Made by a program: the position numbers and the translations under genes. From positions 1,116,001-1,180,000 of the forward strand of contig MU008159.1 of the NCBI GenBank assembly GCA_010909165.1: 64,000 bases of DNA, in the 5' to 3' direction. Shown here piece by piece: positions 34,577-44,205 of this stretch (position 1 is its first letter; each line of letters starts with the position of its first letter). The notes under the pieces are model-generated. The model was not told the origin of the DNA and ran no database searches. It saw nothing but the letters and a program-made list of their open reading frames with translations. This DNA is from Anthoceros angustus (taxonomy: Eukaryota; Streptophyta; Anthocerotopsida; Anthocerotales; Anthocerotaceae).

Positions 34577-34830
34577 ATGTGGAGCGGTGCGTGCGCAGTG
34601 TGCGATGTACGGAGCGTTGTGGTGTGCAGTGTGCGGAGCAATGCGGTACGGTGTGCGGTGTGTGGTGTGCGGTGTGCGCTGTGCGGTGTGCGCTGTGCGC
34701 TGTGCGCTGTGCGGTGTGCGTTGCGGTGTGTGGTGTGCGGATCGGTGCGGTGTGTAGTGTGCGGAGCGTTGCGGTATATGATGTGTGGTGTGCGGAGCGG
34801 TGCGGTGCGGTGTGCAGTGCCACTGGTCAT
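34577..34830. repeat. (GTGCGGT/GTGCGCT)n low-complexity tract
   Basis: About 250 bp made of GTG, CGGT, GCGCT and GTGTGC steps with alternating purine-pyrimidine character. Frames are open on both strands (Cys/Arg/Val-rich on plus, His/Thr/Arg-rich on minus) only because of the composition. Such DNA is prone to Z-form structure and slippage. Confidence 0.85.
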
Positions 34831-35019
34831 GTCCTAGGGGTTCAAGGCTTGCTTTGTGGTGGCCTATGTGGCTCTATTGCGTTGAACATGGGGTGCTAAG
34901 GTTGATATTGCGGTGAGCATGGGGTTGAGGAGGTCGCGGTGAGGACATGATTTAGGGTTTTTGGTGCGGCAGCCGTGGTGTGGAGGAGGTCGTGGTTATT
35001 TTTATTTTTGTTGATTTTT

Positions 35020-36324
35020 TGAGGTTATGGCTTCCAGGTCGCTAAGCGTAAAACAGTTAAATATGTAGACAACAAGGTATCAATATTGCAGACTATATTA
35101 CGTAGTATTGAGGACAAATATGAAGCTAACAGCGTATCTATATTGGAGACTAGAGTACGTAATATTGAAGCGGAGAATATTTCCTTTAAGGAAAAATATG
35201 AGTCTCTTTTGGCTAAGCACCAATCTTTGGCATCGGACTCGGAGGACGAGGGAGATGAGTTCAATTCCGTAATGGATGATCTTATCGATAAGAGATTTAA
35301 TAGTCATGATGTTATCATTAGAAAATTGCAACAAGATCTTGAATGAGCAAGCTCATGGACTAAAGATTTTGAGGCGGCTTTCTAGGTCAAGTTTGACTCA
35401 TTGCTTTTGCAAGTCAATGCCTTGCAAATTCATGTTCCTTGTGTGGGTTGCTTGTTGAAGGCAGATCTAGTACCTAGTTTGGAAGGCTACAAGAAGGTTA
35501 TTCTTGAGCTGATTCGTGCATAGAGGGAAGAAATGCAGTGTGAGTTGCTTGTGGAAGGCAGATCTGGTATCTAGTTTGGAAGGCTACAAGAAGGTTCTTC
35601 TCGAGCTTATTCATGCACAGAGGGAAGAAATGCATAGTTATATGGCCAAAAAGTTGCAGGGTTTAGACGATCAGGTTGGAAGACTCTCAGAAAGGTTGGT
35701 GCAGCAAGGGTTACAAAATGACGTTTTTTCACGAACTATAGAGGAGAAATCCATAAATTGGAAAATCATTTCACTTCAACGGAACAAGTTTTACCTATAT
35801 ATTTGGAGAAGCTTATAAGTAAAAACCTCGTGGGGGTTAATGATCCCCCTGCTCCTTCTTATCCTGATGGCAACAGAGTATCGGAAGTTGTTTCTGAGAT
35901 GGTGGGCCGTGTTCACCGTGCTTTGAACTTGAGAATTTCTGGTCTTGGTAATGACATCGTTGCACCACTTGTGGCTGCAAAGGAGTTTTTTAATAGGCTA
36001 GAGGTTGATGTGGTCATTCTTCAAGCCTTCTGCCTTGGAAAAGATCCTGGTAGGGAGTGCATATTGATTATGACTCTTCACTCTAGGGATGATTGCCTCC
36101 AGGATATGAAGACTAGGTCTATGTTAAGGACAACTCAGTTATATATCAATGAGGATCTTAGACCATTGCAATGGAAGACTAAGAAGGAGAAGTTACCCGC
36201 TTTTAGAGCTGCTCGTGCTGTAGGTCAAGTGGCTTTCTTTCGTGGGGATGAGCTGGTCGTGTTTAGCTCTCGTTCACGCATTTTCATTGACACTGTTATT
36301 TCTTTCGTGGGGATGAATTGGTAG
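35020..36324 (+). pseudogene. LINE/L1-type ORF1-like remnant (coiled coil plus nucleic-acid-binding domain)
   Basis: In order on the plus strand: a coiled-coil-like segment (SILETRVRNIEAENISFKEK, 35086-35346); a frame break; a repeated segment (GYKKVLLELIHAQREEM); a second helical segment (KKLQGLDDQVGRLSERLVQQ); and, after another shift, a globular part with LRISGLGNDIVAPLVAAKEF, VVILQAFCLGKDPGRECILI, INEDLRPLQWKTKKEKLPAF and ARAVGQVAFFRGDELVV. A coiled coil followed by an RRM-like unit with an 'NEDL...PxRAAR..GQVxFRGDxLV' ending is the pattern of plant LINE-type ORF1 proteins. Several frame shifts and internal tandem duplications make it a relic. No endonuclease or reverse transcriptase is seen. 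Confidence 0.5.
35443..35636. repeat. 97-bp tandem duplication inside the LINE-like remnant
   Basis: Two adjacent copies with period 97 share GAAGGCAGATCT and GTTTGGAAGGCTACAAGAAG blocks. The copies differ by several substitutions. Because 97 is not a multiple of three, the duplication itself shifts the reading frame. Confidence 0.85.
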
Positions 36325-36371
36325 TGTTTAGCCCTCGTTCACGCATTTTCATTGACACTGTTGATTGATTG
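36238..36371. repeat. 67-bp tandem duplication at the end of the LINE-like frame
   Basis: The copies starting TTTCGTGGGGATGA at 36238 and 36305 share the block CGTTCACGCATTTTCATTGA. The period of 67 ends the open frame shortly into the second copy. Confidence 0.88.
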
Positions 36372-36414
36372 AAGATTATTTATCTTATTTAAATTTTACC
36401 TTTACATTCGTCCA

Positions 36415-36600
36415 GACCATTTTACCGTACTATAGTTGTCATATTTCGACCATTTTACCGTACTATAGTTGTCATATTTCAGTCACATGACGAAAATCGA
36501 AAATCCATCCTTAGTGCACTTAAATATCTTCTTCTTCTTCTTTTTCTTCTTTAAGTCCTTAGTGCACTTAAATATTTCTTCTTCTTCTTCTATAAAGTGG
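36415..36600. repeat. two adjacent short tandem duplications (33 bp and 48 bp)
   Basis: A 33-bp unit starting GACCATTTTACCGTACTATA is repeated at 36415 and 36448. A second unit starting CCTTAGTGCACTTAAATAT with a CTTCTT tail is repeated at 36509 and 36557. Confidence 0.88.
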
Positions 36601-36796
36601 GGCTTTATTGAAACGAAGCCTCTTTGTAAAGAAACAAGGAGAACTTGAAAAATGTTGAAAAATGTTACTGTCACGGTGAACTCAGAGGAAGAAGACCGTA
36701 TCTAACCCTATGGGTCCTTATCATTATACAAGGAGAGCCTATTTTACCCGGAAACCTTTGGACCTTAACCCCCCATCACTACAAACACGACGGGTA

Positions 36797-39137
36797 CTAG
36801 AATCTTAACCACTTCTTTTCTTTCTCCTTGCTATGGAGACTATGTGCGGCAGTGGCAAGGGCTGCTTCAGCTTCCGACACAGCTCTCCGAGCTTCCTCCA
36901 GTTTCCGTAGCACAGCCTCATACACAACCTTTTCTTTCCTGTTTCGCTGCGCCATCTCCTCCAGCTTGCTCACTTTGGTCCTCAGTTCGTTCAACTCTTC
37001 CTCCTGGAGGACAAGTGAAGGGCGACCCACTCTCACCTTCTTGGAAGCGGAACCTGACTCGGGCATGTCTTTTGAGGTCGCTTCTACCTTCCGTTGTTTC
37101 CCAGCTAGCTGATTATTGATGAAGCCAAAGACATCGGGTCTTCTATCCTCCTCCCCTTTGCCGGCTAGAGCTGCAGCTGCCCACTTCTTATCCCGTTTCC
37201 TTTTCCCACCCCTGGATTTTTTCTTTTTCACCAAGCTCTCGGTCTCCTTCCCGGTTACTCCAGAATCGCGTGCAAAGTCAAGGGACTGATGACGAGGGAG
37301 AACCTTTGCTTGCACCGGATCCACAATACCTTGTCCATTCCTACCAAGCCCCATACCTTCCCGGTATCCCATACCGGCCATTAACTTTGAGGCCACTCCC
37401 CTTGTGTGCTTCTCCCACCTTGCAAAAGTGACTGTCTCTGTCTGAGGTCCAGTGGGCAGAGCTCCCAAGTTGAAGGTGGCATGCACAGCATCCATGTGAG
37501 ATATTTGATGCTCACTGACATCATCCTCCGACTCACTGTCCAAACTATCACTCTCCTCATCACTTACAGCATGTTCTGACAGTGCCAGTGTTTCCAAGCC
37601 CACATCCACCCGCTGTCCATTACTGATGAAAACCACACGACCATACTTAAGTTTTGAGTCCCAGGCTTCCAGCTCCGCAGGTCTCCAAAGACCCGATGAA
37701 CTGTCATCCGAGTTGGCACATGCTAGAACTGTGGAACCCAGTGGGACACTGTCCAAGTCTGGCGAAATGAACTGCCGCAATGCAGAAAGGGGGATCTCCA
37801 ACCCTGACATGAGAAAAGAAATACAAAATGATCAGTGATGCTTGCCAGGAAACATACCTCAAAAAAGACTTGAGACGTGGCATGGTGAGAAAGAGCACAT
37901 ACCATGTGACAGCCGACAGGTACCACCAAACCGACAGCGCTGCTGCAGGTAGAATCTGCAGATCTGCACTTGTGCCGATCCATGTTAGTTTCCGTCCACC
38001 GTCCCCAACAACATTGAAGTCCACCAATCATGCATACAATATTGGCGCAATGCCCATTCCAGATTGATGTGCAAGGCAGAATATGCCTAGGTCATAATCC
38101 ACCAGCTGAGAAAAAACCTCCCTCTGTCCATATCTGAATCACCAATCACCAGTTTCAAACTGGGTCGTTCAGCACAGTCTTATGACTTAAGATCAGCAGG
38201 TACAAAACTCCCCCACCACCAAGAGACAGACCACGACCACACAGTCTTCGCTGTAATAACAGCTAGGACCAACCCACTCCTCAGTTTGAGTAGAGAGCTT
38301 TGGGCTTCGTCCTTAAACCAGTATTGACACAACAAGCACACACTGACATGACACCAAGACTGCTCAGACACATCCCAATTCCTGTAGCTACAGAAAAGCC
38401 AGCTGAAATCAAATATCCGCCTGAGGTACACAAGGCTTGGGACCTTGCCTATGAAAGACTCCCAAGAACCCATCACAGATAGGAAAGGGATCAGTGTGAA
38501 AACCTGCATCTTCTCAGCTGTTGGGGTCAGAAACGATACTTTGGCAATTCCCTGCTCGATTACACCTATCACCTTTCCGTTATACCAGCGTCCGTCTGTG
38601 TGTCGAAACCGACACTTTGATCCGGCTAAGTAGGTCAGCCCTTCAGGCTGGTGCACGCCCTCGCCATCCGAATCGCTTCTTGTAACAACTTTGTCTCCAG
38701 AAAGATCATCGCCATCAGGCGACGAGTCCACAGCACTTGGATGAGCTTGCGGCTCAACCACGTGCAACACACGGGTCTGTCTCAAATGATGCAGGCTTTC
38801 TTCTGCAGCTGTAATTGCTGCGAAAAGCTCCCCCCGGATCTGTGCACAGGCTGACTGCAATCTCAGAATCCGCAAAGGCGTGCTCTTTCTTGAAGTGGCA
38901 TCAAGCCATGGCACCCTGCTGAAGTTTCAGCCAATCTTCTCTCCCGTGCATGTCACCAGGATGGTCTTCACAGCAGGGCATATTAAACATTCGATGGCAA
39001 GTCACCAGAGCATAGATTACCTGTAGCAGCTCCTCATTGTTCTGATCGCTGGCCAGGGCAGCATCCACGTCATCTAAAGACGATCTCTGCTCTGACAGAT
39101 GCTCCTGAAGCTCCTGTTCCAAAGCTAGTTCCGCCAT
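36797..39137 (-). CDS. CCCH zinc finger, tudor and G-patch domain protein (ZGPAT-like)
   Basis: Exons on the minus strand: 39137-39021, 38854-38504, 37963-37903, 37803-36797; all joins are in phase and give 511 residues. Order: a helical N-terminus ([20 protein letters not shown]); a tudor-like segment ending near residue 156 ([20 protein letters not shown]); one CCCH finger ([19 protein letters not shown], residues 158-176) on its own small exon; a second tudor-like stretch near residues 199-252; an acidic linker; a G-patch (residues 306-353, [20 protein letters not shown]); a basic [15 protein letters not shown] stretch; and a C-terminal coiled coil. Animal ZGPAT and plant AtC3H18/22-type proteins have the same architecture; G-patch proteins commonly activate DEAH helicases in splicing. 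Likely nuclear. The start is the ATG where helix-like sequence begins; the frame is open further upstream. Confidence 0.93.
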
Positions 39138-40277
39138 CCCTCCACCAAGCGTACTGCCGACTCCAATTCTTACACCAACTTTACCCGATCCAACAATTGC
39201 GAACTCCCCCAAAATCAATCTATGAAATTCCTCCTGGTTCACGATCCCTCCTGTACTGTAGGTCGATTCCCAGACGATTCCCGTACCGCAGGTTGCGGCA
39301 AACAACAGCGCACATGGAAATCCGCAGACCGGACAGACCAAACCCTAAACTACTAATTACAACGGACCGGCTTTTGCATAGCAGGGAACAAACAAACAGG
39401 AGCACTGGCAAGTTCCGTTTAGGGCAGGAGGAGCCAGGGGGGGAACCTGCTGTTTTTTAATCATTGTCCTTGAGTTACAGTAATAAGCACTGCCTAGACT
39501 AGTGTGTAGTGGAAGAACTCTTGCTGCACAGGGTTCCCACCAACTGGGATGTACTTGTGTACCCGGATGTTTCCCACATGCAGAGCAGGAGTCTGCTGGC
39601 TCAACTGATTTGTGCAGCTCTTAAACCCAAGCCGATTAAGTACTGTCCTCTTTGCTGAAGAAGCATCACGGCAATGTGATGCCCTGGCCATTCAGTGTAA
39701 CACAGATCACCAGTGGTGCATGTGCTCCCAGAATTTTGACCATTTCTAGGCAAGGAGCCAGTGTCCGGCTCCGTTACACATGCCTTCCAGTTTGTGGGCG
39801 GCATCCGAGGGAGTCTGAATATGGTCCGAGTTTGGGTGGAGTGCGGGACGGACAGTCACGGGGCAGTGGTAGACGGAAGTCCCCAACTGCCTCCACTTCA
39901 CACTTGGCTGCAAAACGCTTGCTTCTCCAAAGTGGGGTACTAAGATCGCTGTCCACCATGCCCGATGGTGGTGTCTGTGGAGACGTCTCTTGGGTTCAGT
40001 CCCTAGTGCTGCACGGTCCAGGCCACCTGGCGAAGCTGACATGTCCCTAGACACCTTCCTGCTCGACCTGGATGCTATAAGAGGTGCGAGATTGCAAGCT
40101 AAAAGGCAGAGTCTCAATTAGATTCTTCCTCAGCAGCTTGCATAGTATCTGGAGTTGCTTGACAGCATCCATGGCCTGATCCGAGTTTGCTGTGAATTTC
40201 CCTCGCCCTGCATTGTGCATTCCCAGTCAGGCTAGCTGTTGTTTGGTGTTGCATCATTTGAAGCTTGTGGGTTGAGA
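39138..40277. other. divergent spacer between the G-patch gene and the His-rich extensin gene
   Basis: Shared upstream region of two divergent genes. A TATA-like GCTATAAGAG lies at 40074-40083, about 200 bp before the extensin ATG. On the minus strand at 39743-39494, short frames read GDLCYTEWPGHHIAVMLLQQ and LHVGNIRVHKYIPVGGNPVQ, which look protein-like but need a frame shift to join. They could be a gene fragment that I do not recognise. Confidence 0.35.
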
Positions 40278-41078
40278 ATGAAGTGCTTCGGTATGAAGGG
40301 TGGTGTGAAACTGCTGCTCATTGCATGTCTGCTGGGCATTGCATGGGCCTCGGTGGTCTGTGCCTCCTACGAGGAGGCAGCAACCAAGGCTGCAAAGTCG
40401 ACTGCGGCAGGGTCACTGAAAGTGGTTCGTGAGCTGAGCGCAGAGGAGGGATCGCAGAAATGGAGCTACGACTACAAGTCTCCTCCTCCTCCTCACTACA
40501 ATCACAGGAAGCTGTCCCCTCCCTACTACTGGCGGGGCTCTTCCCCCCCATACTATGGCGGGCATGGCGACCATCATGATCACGGCGATCACGGTTACAA
40601 CAAGAACCACCACAAGGAGCATGACCACAACAGCGAGCACGGACATGATCACAACAAGGAGCACGATCATCACAACTACGACCATGATCACAACAAGGGG
40701 CATGATCACAACAAGGAACACGACCACAACAAGGAGCACGATCACAACAAGGAGCATGATCACAGCAGCTACGGCCATGCCCACAACAAGGGGCACGATC
40801 ACAACAAGGAACACGACCACAACAAGGAGCACGACCACAAGAAAGAGCATGATCACAACAAGGAGCACAATCACGAGAAGGAACATCACCACAAGGGGCA
40901 CCCTTACTACAAGTCTCCTCCGAACTACCATTACAAGTCTCCTCCGACCTACCACTACAAATCGCCTCCGACCTACCACTACAAATCTCCTCCAACTTAC
41001 CACTATCAATCTCCTCCAGCCTACCACTACTCATCCCCGCCGCCCCCTCGGTCCTACTACGACTCTCCTCCATACTAA
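40278..41078 (+). CDS. extensin-like cell-wall glycoprotein with a central His-Asp-Asn-Lys-Glu repeat
   Basis: A 266-residue secreted protein. A signal peptide covers residues 1-30 (hydrophobic KLLLIACLLGIAWASVVCAS). A short extensin-like block (YDYKSPPPPHYNHRKLSPPY) follows. Residues 94-208 are a repeat of HDHNKE hexapeptides with variants (HNYDHDHNKG, SSYGHAHNKG), roughly two-fifths histidine. The C-terminus has five YHYKSPP(T/A/N)-type units and ends RSYYDSPPY. Pro in SPP motifs should be hydroxylated and glycosylated, and the YxY pairs can form isodityrosine cross-links. These are family facts, not seen here. The His/Asp/Glu block probably binds divalent metals (inference). The ATG at 40278 is chosen because it starts the signal peptide. 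Confidence 0.88.
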   Translation: MKCFGMKGGVKLLLIACLLGIAWASVVCASYEEAATKAAKSTAAGSLKVVRELSAEEGSQKWSYDYKSPPPPHYNHRKLSPPYYWRGSSPPYYGGHGDHHDHGDHGYNKNHHKEHDHNSEHGHDHNKEHDHHNYDHDHNKGHDHNKEHDHNKEHDHNKEHDHSSYGHAHNKGHDHNKEHDHNKEHDHKKEHDHNKEHNHEKEHHHKGHPYYKSPPNYHYKSPPTYHYKSPPTYHYKSPPTYHYQSPPAYHYSSPPPPRSYYDSPPY

Positions 41079-42188
41079 GTCTCCATTCAGGTACCTCTAA
41101 GAGCTGTTCACAAATTCAAATTGTCACAAGACAGTTCCCTTGGCATTTCTGAACTTCATCGAGTTGCTGTCTGAAGCATGCAATTATTTTCTCCATGCAG
41201 GACCTCAAACAGCTGGAGCGGAGGTCTCAGGGGGGCTGGATGTCCAATAATGCATCAAGAACAACAAGTCCGCTGTGTGCGTGGAGTCCAATAAGTTCCA
41301 GGATTTTAGTATTACCCATACGCGTGGCAACGGAGCCAACGCCTTCTTCACATTGTGCTCCTGTGCAGATACTAGTACCAAATAATGCAGGCGCGGAGTC
41401 TTATGGGAGGCAACTCACACACATGGTATTCAGCAGCGTCGTGTGTGAGTTGGTAGACTGGTCATGAGTGGTTTGTTTTAGCAGATATCAGAGCACTCTG
41501 TGGAGAGCTGTAAACCTCTGTATGTGTTATCTACTCTAAATGTCAAGCTTTCTTTGTTGAAAAGGCAAGCGCCACCTTTGAATTGCTCAAAACGTGACAC
41601 TTCCCCTGACTCAGTAGAGGCATGGCTGGGGACTGGTCTGATGGGCTTACGTGACGCCTTACAAACGATCCCGCGAGAATTCCTTTATTGCAATCTTGCC
41701 ACCAAAGGGCAAGAATGATGTTGGACTCCACTCTTGGCCCCAACAAGACGTACAAAGTTCCAGAGAGTAGTGTAGACTACCATAAGAGCGATCAGGAGCG
41801 CTGCTGCTCCTGAAAACGCCAATCCGTCTCCTGAAGGCTACTAGTATTTAGTACTCAGAGCTCTTCAAAGTTCAAAATACATAGATCAAATAAGACTAGG
41901 TAGGATGTCTGCATCCGCATGAGAGTTTATTGTCCAGGGATGACGTTGGTCCCTGATCCTGATCCTGATCCTGATCCTCCTCCGCCTGCAAGGCCGTTTC
42001 TGAGGCGGATCGGGCTGTCCATCTTTCATATCGTATCTGCAGGGAAATTCCACTAAACATTCGCATCAGCGCGAACTCGCATCCGAAGCCATCAGGCGGG
42101 AGACGATCGTGCCCGAGGCCTGTACCTTGCCTGTAGTCGTCGGACGCTCCTTCAATTCGGATTTCGACATTCATAAATTGGGGGAGCT
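41079..42188. other. convergent 3' flanks of the two extensin-like genes
   Basis: No recognisable gene. Contains a (TGATCC)n microsatellite at about 41947-41975. Frames at 41195-41467 and 41500-41718 are unsupported. Confidence 0.45.
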
Positions 42189-42229
42189 TCAGTACCCGGG
42201 AGGAGTGTAATACTGGTAAGGAGGTGTCT

Positions 42230-42545
42230 TGTAAACCGGGGACTTGTAGACGGGAGACTTGTAGACCGGGGACTTGTAAACGGGGGACTTGTAAACGGGG
42301 GACTTGTAAACGGGGGACTTGTAAACGGGGGACTTGTAAACGGGGGACTTGTAAACGGGGGACTTGTAAACGGGGGACTTGTGAACCGGGGACTTGTAAA
42401 CGGGGGACTTGTGAACAGGGGACTTGTAAATCGGGGACTTGTAGACCGGGGACTTGTAGATCGGGGACTTGTATACGGGGGACTTGTATACGGGGGACTT
42501 GTATACAGGGGACTTGTAGATCGGGGACTTGTAAACCGGAGACTC
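42230..42545. repeat. 15-bp coding repeat (VYKSP units), about 20 copies
   Basis: The plus strand repeats GGGGACTTGTAAACG with variants at TAAAC, TAGAC, TATAC, TGAAC and TAGATC. All three minus-strand frames and at least one plus-strand frame remain open across it, encoding VYKSP, FTSPP, LQVPR and GTCKR repeats respectively; only VYKSP fits a known protein class. Confidence 0.93.
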
Positions 42546-42905
42546 GTAGACGGGAGGGGGCGGCGACCGATACACGGGAGGCGGTGGGGACTCGTAGACG
42601 GAGGCGGGGGACGCATACACGGAGGGGAGGCGGCGACGCACACACGGGAGGCGGTGAGGACTCGTAGACGACAGGAGGCGGGGGACGCATACACGGGAGG
42701 GTGGCGACTCATACACGGGCGGGGCGGCGACTCATACACAGGAGGGGCGAGGCGACTCATACACGGGCGGGGGCGACGCATACACGGAGGGGAGGCGACT
42801 CATACACACGGGAGGGTGGCGACTCATACACGGGCGGGGCGGCGGCTCACACGGGCGGGGCGGCGACTCATACACGGGCGGGGCGGCGACTCATACACGG
42901 GAGGA
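42546..42905. repeat. irregular GC-rich 20-27 bp repeats in the extensin-like gene
   Basis: Units such as GGCGACTCATACACGGGCGG recur with 20-27 bp spacing, including 22-bp units that change reading frame. G and C runs of four or five differ between copies, exactly where base-calling or collapse errors would be expected. Confidence 0.85.
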
Positions 42906-43221
42906 GGGAAGAGTAGGAGTATGTATCGGGAGGAGGGGACTCATCGTAGAAGGGGAAGGGAGGGAACTCCCAGCCGGGGAATTTCTTGGAGCCGAACTGT
43001 TGCTGATCAGGGCTTGCGAGAACCCGCCTGCCAGGCAGCTGCCGGGCTTGGCTGCCAGGCGCGGTGGACAGAGCTGCAGCCAGGAGGGCCGCGCACAGCA
43101 TCAGCCTCCATCTGCCGGACGCGGGCTCGGAAGGCCTTGGTGCGCGCATCTCCATGAGCTCAGGCAGGCAGGCAGGTGGTAGTCGTTTCAAGAGCGAATG
43201 CCGAATTGGCTCAGGGGAGCT

Positions 43222-43228
43222 CATATAG
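43222..43228 (-). promoter_or_regulatory. TATA-like box upstream of the VYKSP extensin gene
   Basis: The minus strand reads CCCTATATGAGC about 70 bases before the ATG at 43155. The spacing fits a plant core promoter. Confidence 0.4.
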
Positions 43229-44205
43229 GGATGGATGCTGAGGAGCGGCCACCTCCAATTCTGCCTGCTCCTCTGCTTGCGTAACGGCTTTGTACCTTTT
43301 CCCCTGCCTTGCCTCCGCTGGCGCTGCGCATGGCCAGTAGGTGATGGCAGCCTGCGAGCCGTGATCCGCAGTAAATGCGGGGTAAGCAGGATTGCTGTTG
43401 AGCTTTGCGATTTGGAGAGTGTCATCGCTGGACTGTCATGATGGAGAGGGGCTGGAGAGGGGCCTTTGTGACATTTAGGTCGGAGATTGGGGGTAAGCAG
43501 GCTCTGCCGGGATTGCTTGAGGAAGGTCGGCGGAGGTGGAGAGGACAAGGCTACTGCCACCAGCTCCATTATTCTTCACATGGTGCCTCAAATGCTTGCG
43601 GGAAGTGTGAGTACAGGTACCGGATGTAGGCCAGCCAACAGACTCACGCTCGGGTCCACTTTGACCACAGAAGCCAGGCCTTCAGGGAAAAAGCTGCAAT
43701 GCTGCATTGAATTCATGCCGGCGGCAAGCACCTGGAGAATGTACATACGTATGTGTGAGTGGCACGGTTTGCACAGCTGTGGGAACGGGGGGGCCTCTTC
43801 TCAATGAATGCAGTTGGTGTGCTGTCCTTCAGGAGAGGAATGGTCATCTGCTGCGTCCATTGATTGTGGCAGAAATAAGGGAAATTGTTGTCCGTGAATG
43901 TGCTGCCTCTCTCACTACTTTACCGGCTGATTGGCGGGAAGGTCAAGGAGAACCTGCTGGATAATTCAGAGTCCCGAAGAGCACCGCTGCGGAATCCAAG
44001 GTGTTGAACAGTCTGCTTATGGTTTCCAGTTGGCAGCACACGTGTTTACCCCGCTGCCGTTTACGTGTAAACAACGGTCAGACGATGCCCGCCTGACACC
44101 AATTTATTTTCCCGAGTTTCATGGCTTAAAACTGTCGAGATCCGTCACAACGTCGGCTGCGTTTTGGGCATTTCTTCGGCAAACGCATCTCTCGGATTCC
44201 CCCCA
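43229..44205. other. spacer upstream of the VYKSP gene and downstream of the minus-strand kinase
   Basis: GC-rich, with a few unsupported open frames. Nothing recognised. Confidence 0.45.

Larger units (their letters stand above)
42189..43155 (-). pseudogene. extensin-like gene with VYKSP repeats, reading frame broken as assembled
   Basis: Minus strand. The 5' part from the ATG at 43155 encodes a signal peptide (RWRLMLCAALLAAALSTAPG) and a mature start (RQLPGRRVLASPDQQQFGSK, then PPFPFYDESPPPDTYSYSS). The 3' part is about twenty VYKSP/IYKSP/VHKSP pentapeptides (15-bp units, 42230-42545), ending KTPPYQYYTPPGY at 42189. Between them (42545-42910), repeats of PPVYESPPPP type appear in all three frames because their units are not multiples of three. 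A single frame from start to stop does not exist here. This may be a true pseudogene or assembly error in GC-rich repeats. The signal peptide and the clean end argue that the locus was recently, or is still, functional. Confidence 0.7.

Noticed and set aside
34513-34899. Cys-Val-Arg-rich plus-strand frame
   Set aside because: Produced by the GTGCGGT low-complexity tract; no protein evidence.
40318-41073. Cys-rich and Val-rich minus-strand frames opposite the His-rich extensin gene
   Set aside because: Shadows of the repeat in other frames; the plus-strand frame has the signal peptide and extensin motifs.
42224-43157. Long plus-strand frames over the extensin repeats (GTCKR-type and His/Gly/Arg-rich)
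   Set aside because: They are open only because the 15-bp repeat lacks stops in several frames. The minus-strand VYKSP frame is the one with a signal peptide and a known protein class.
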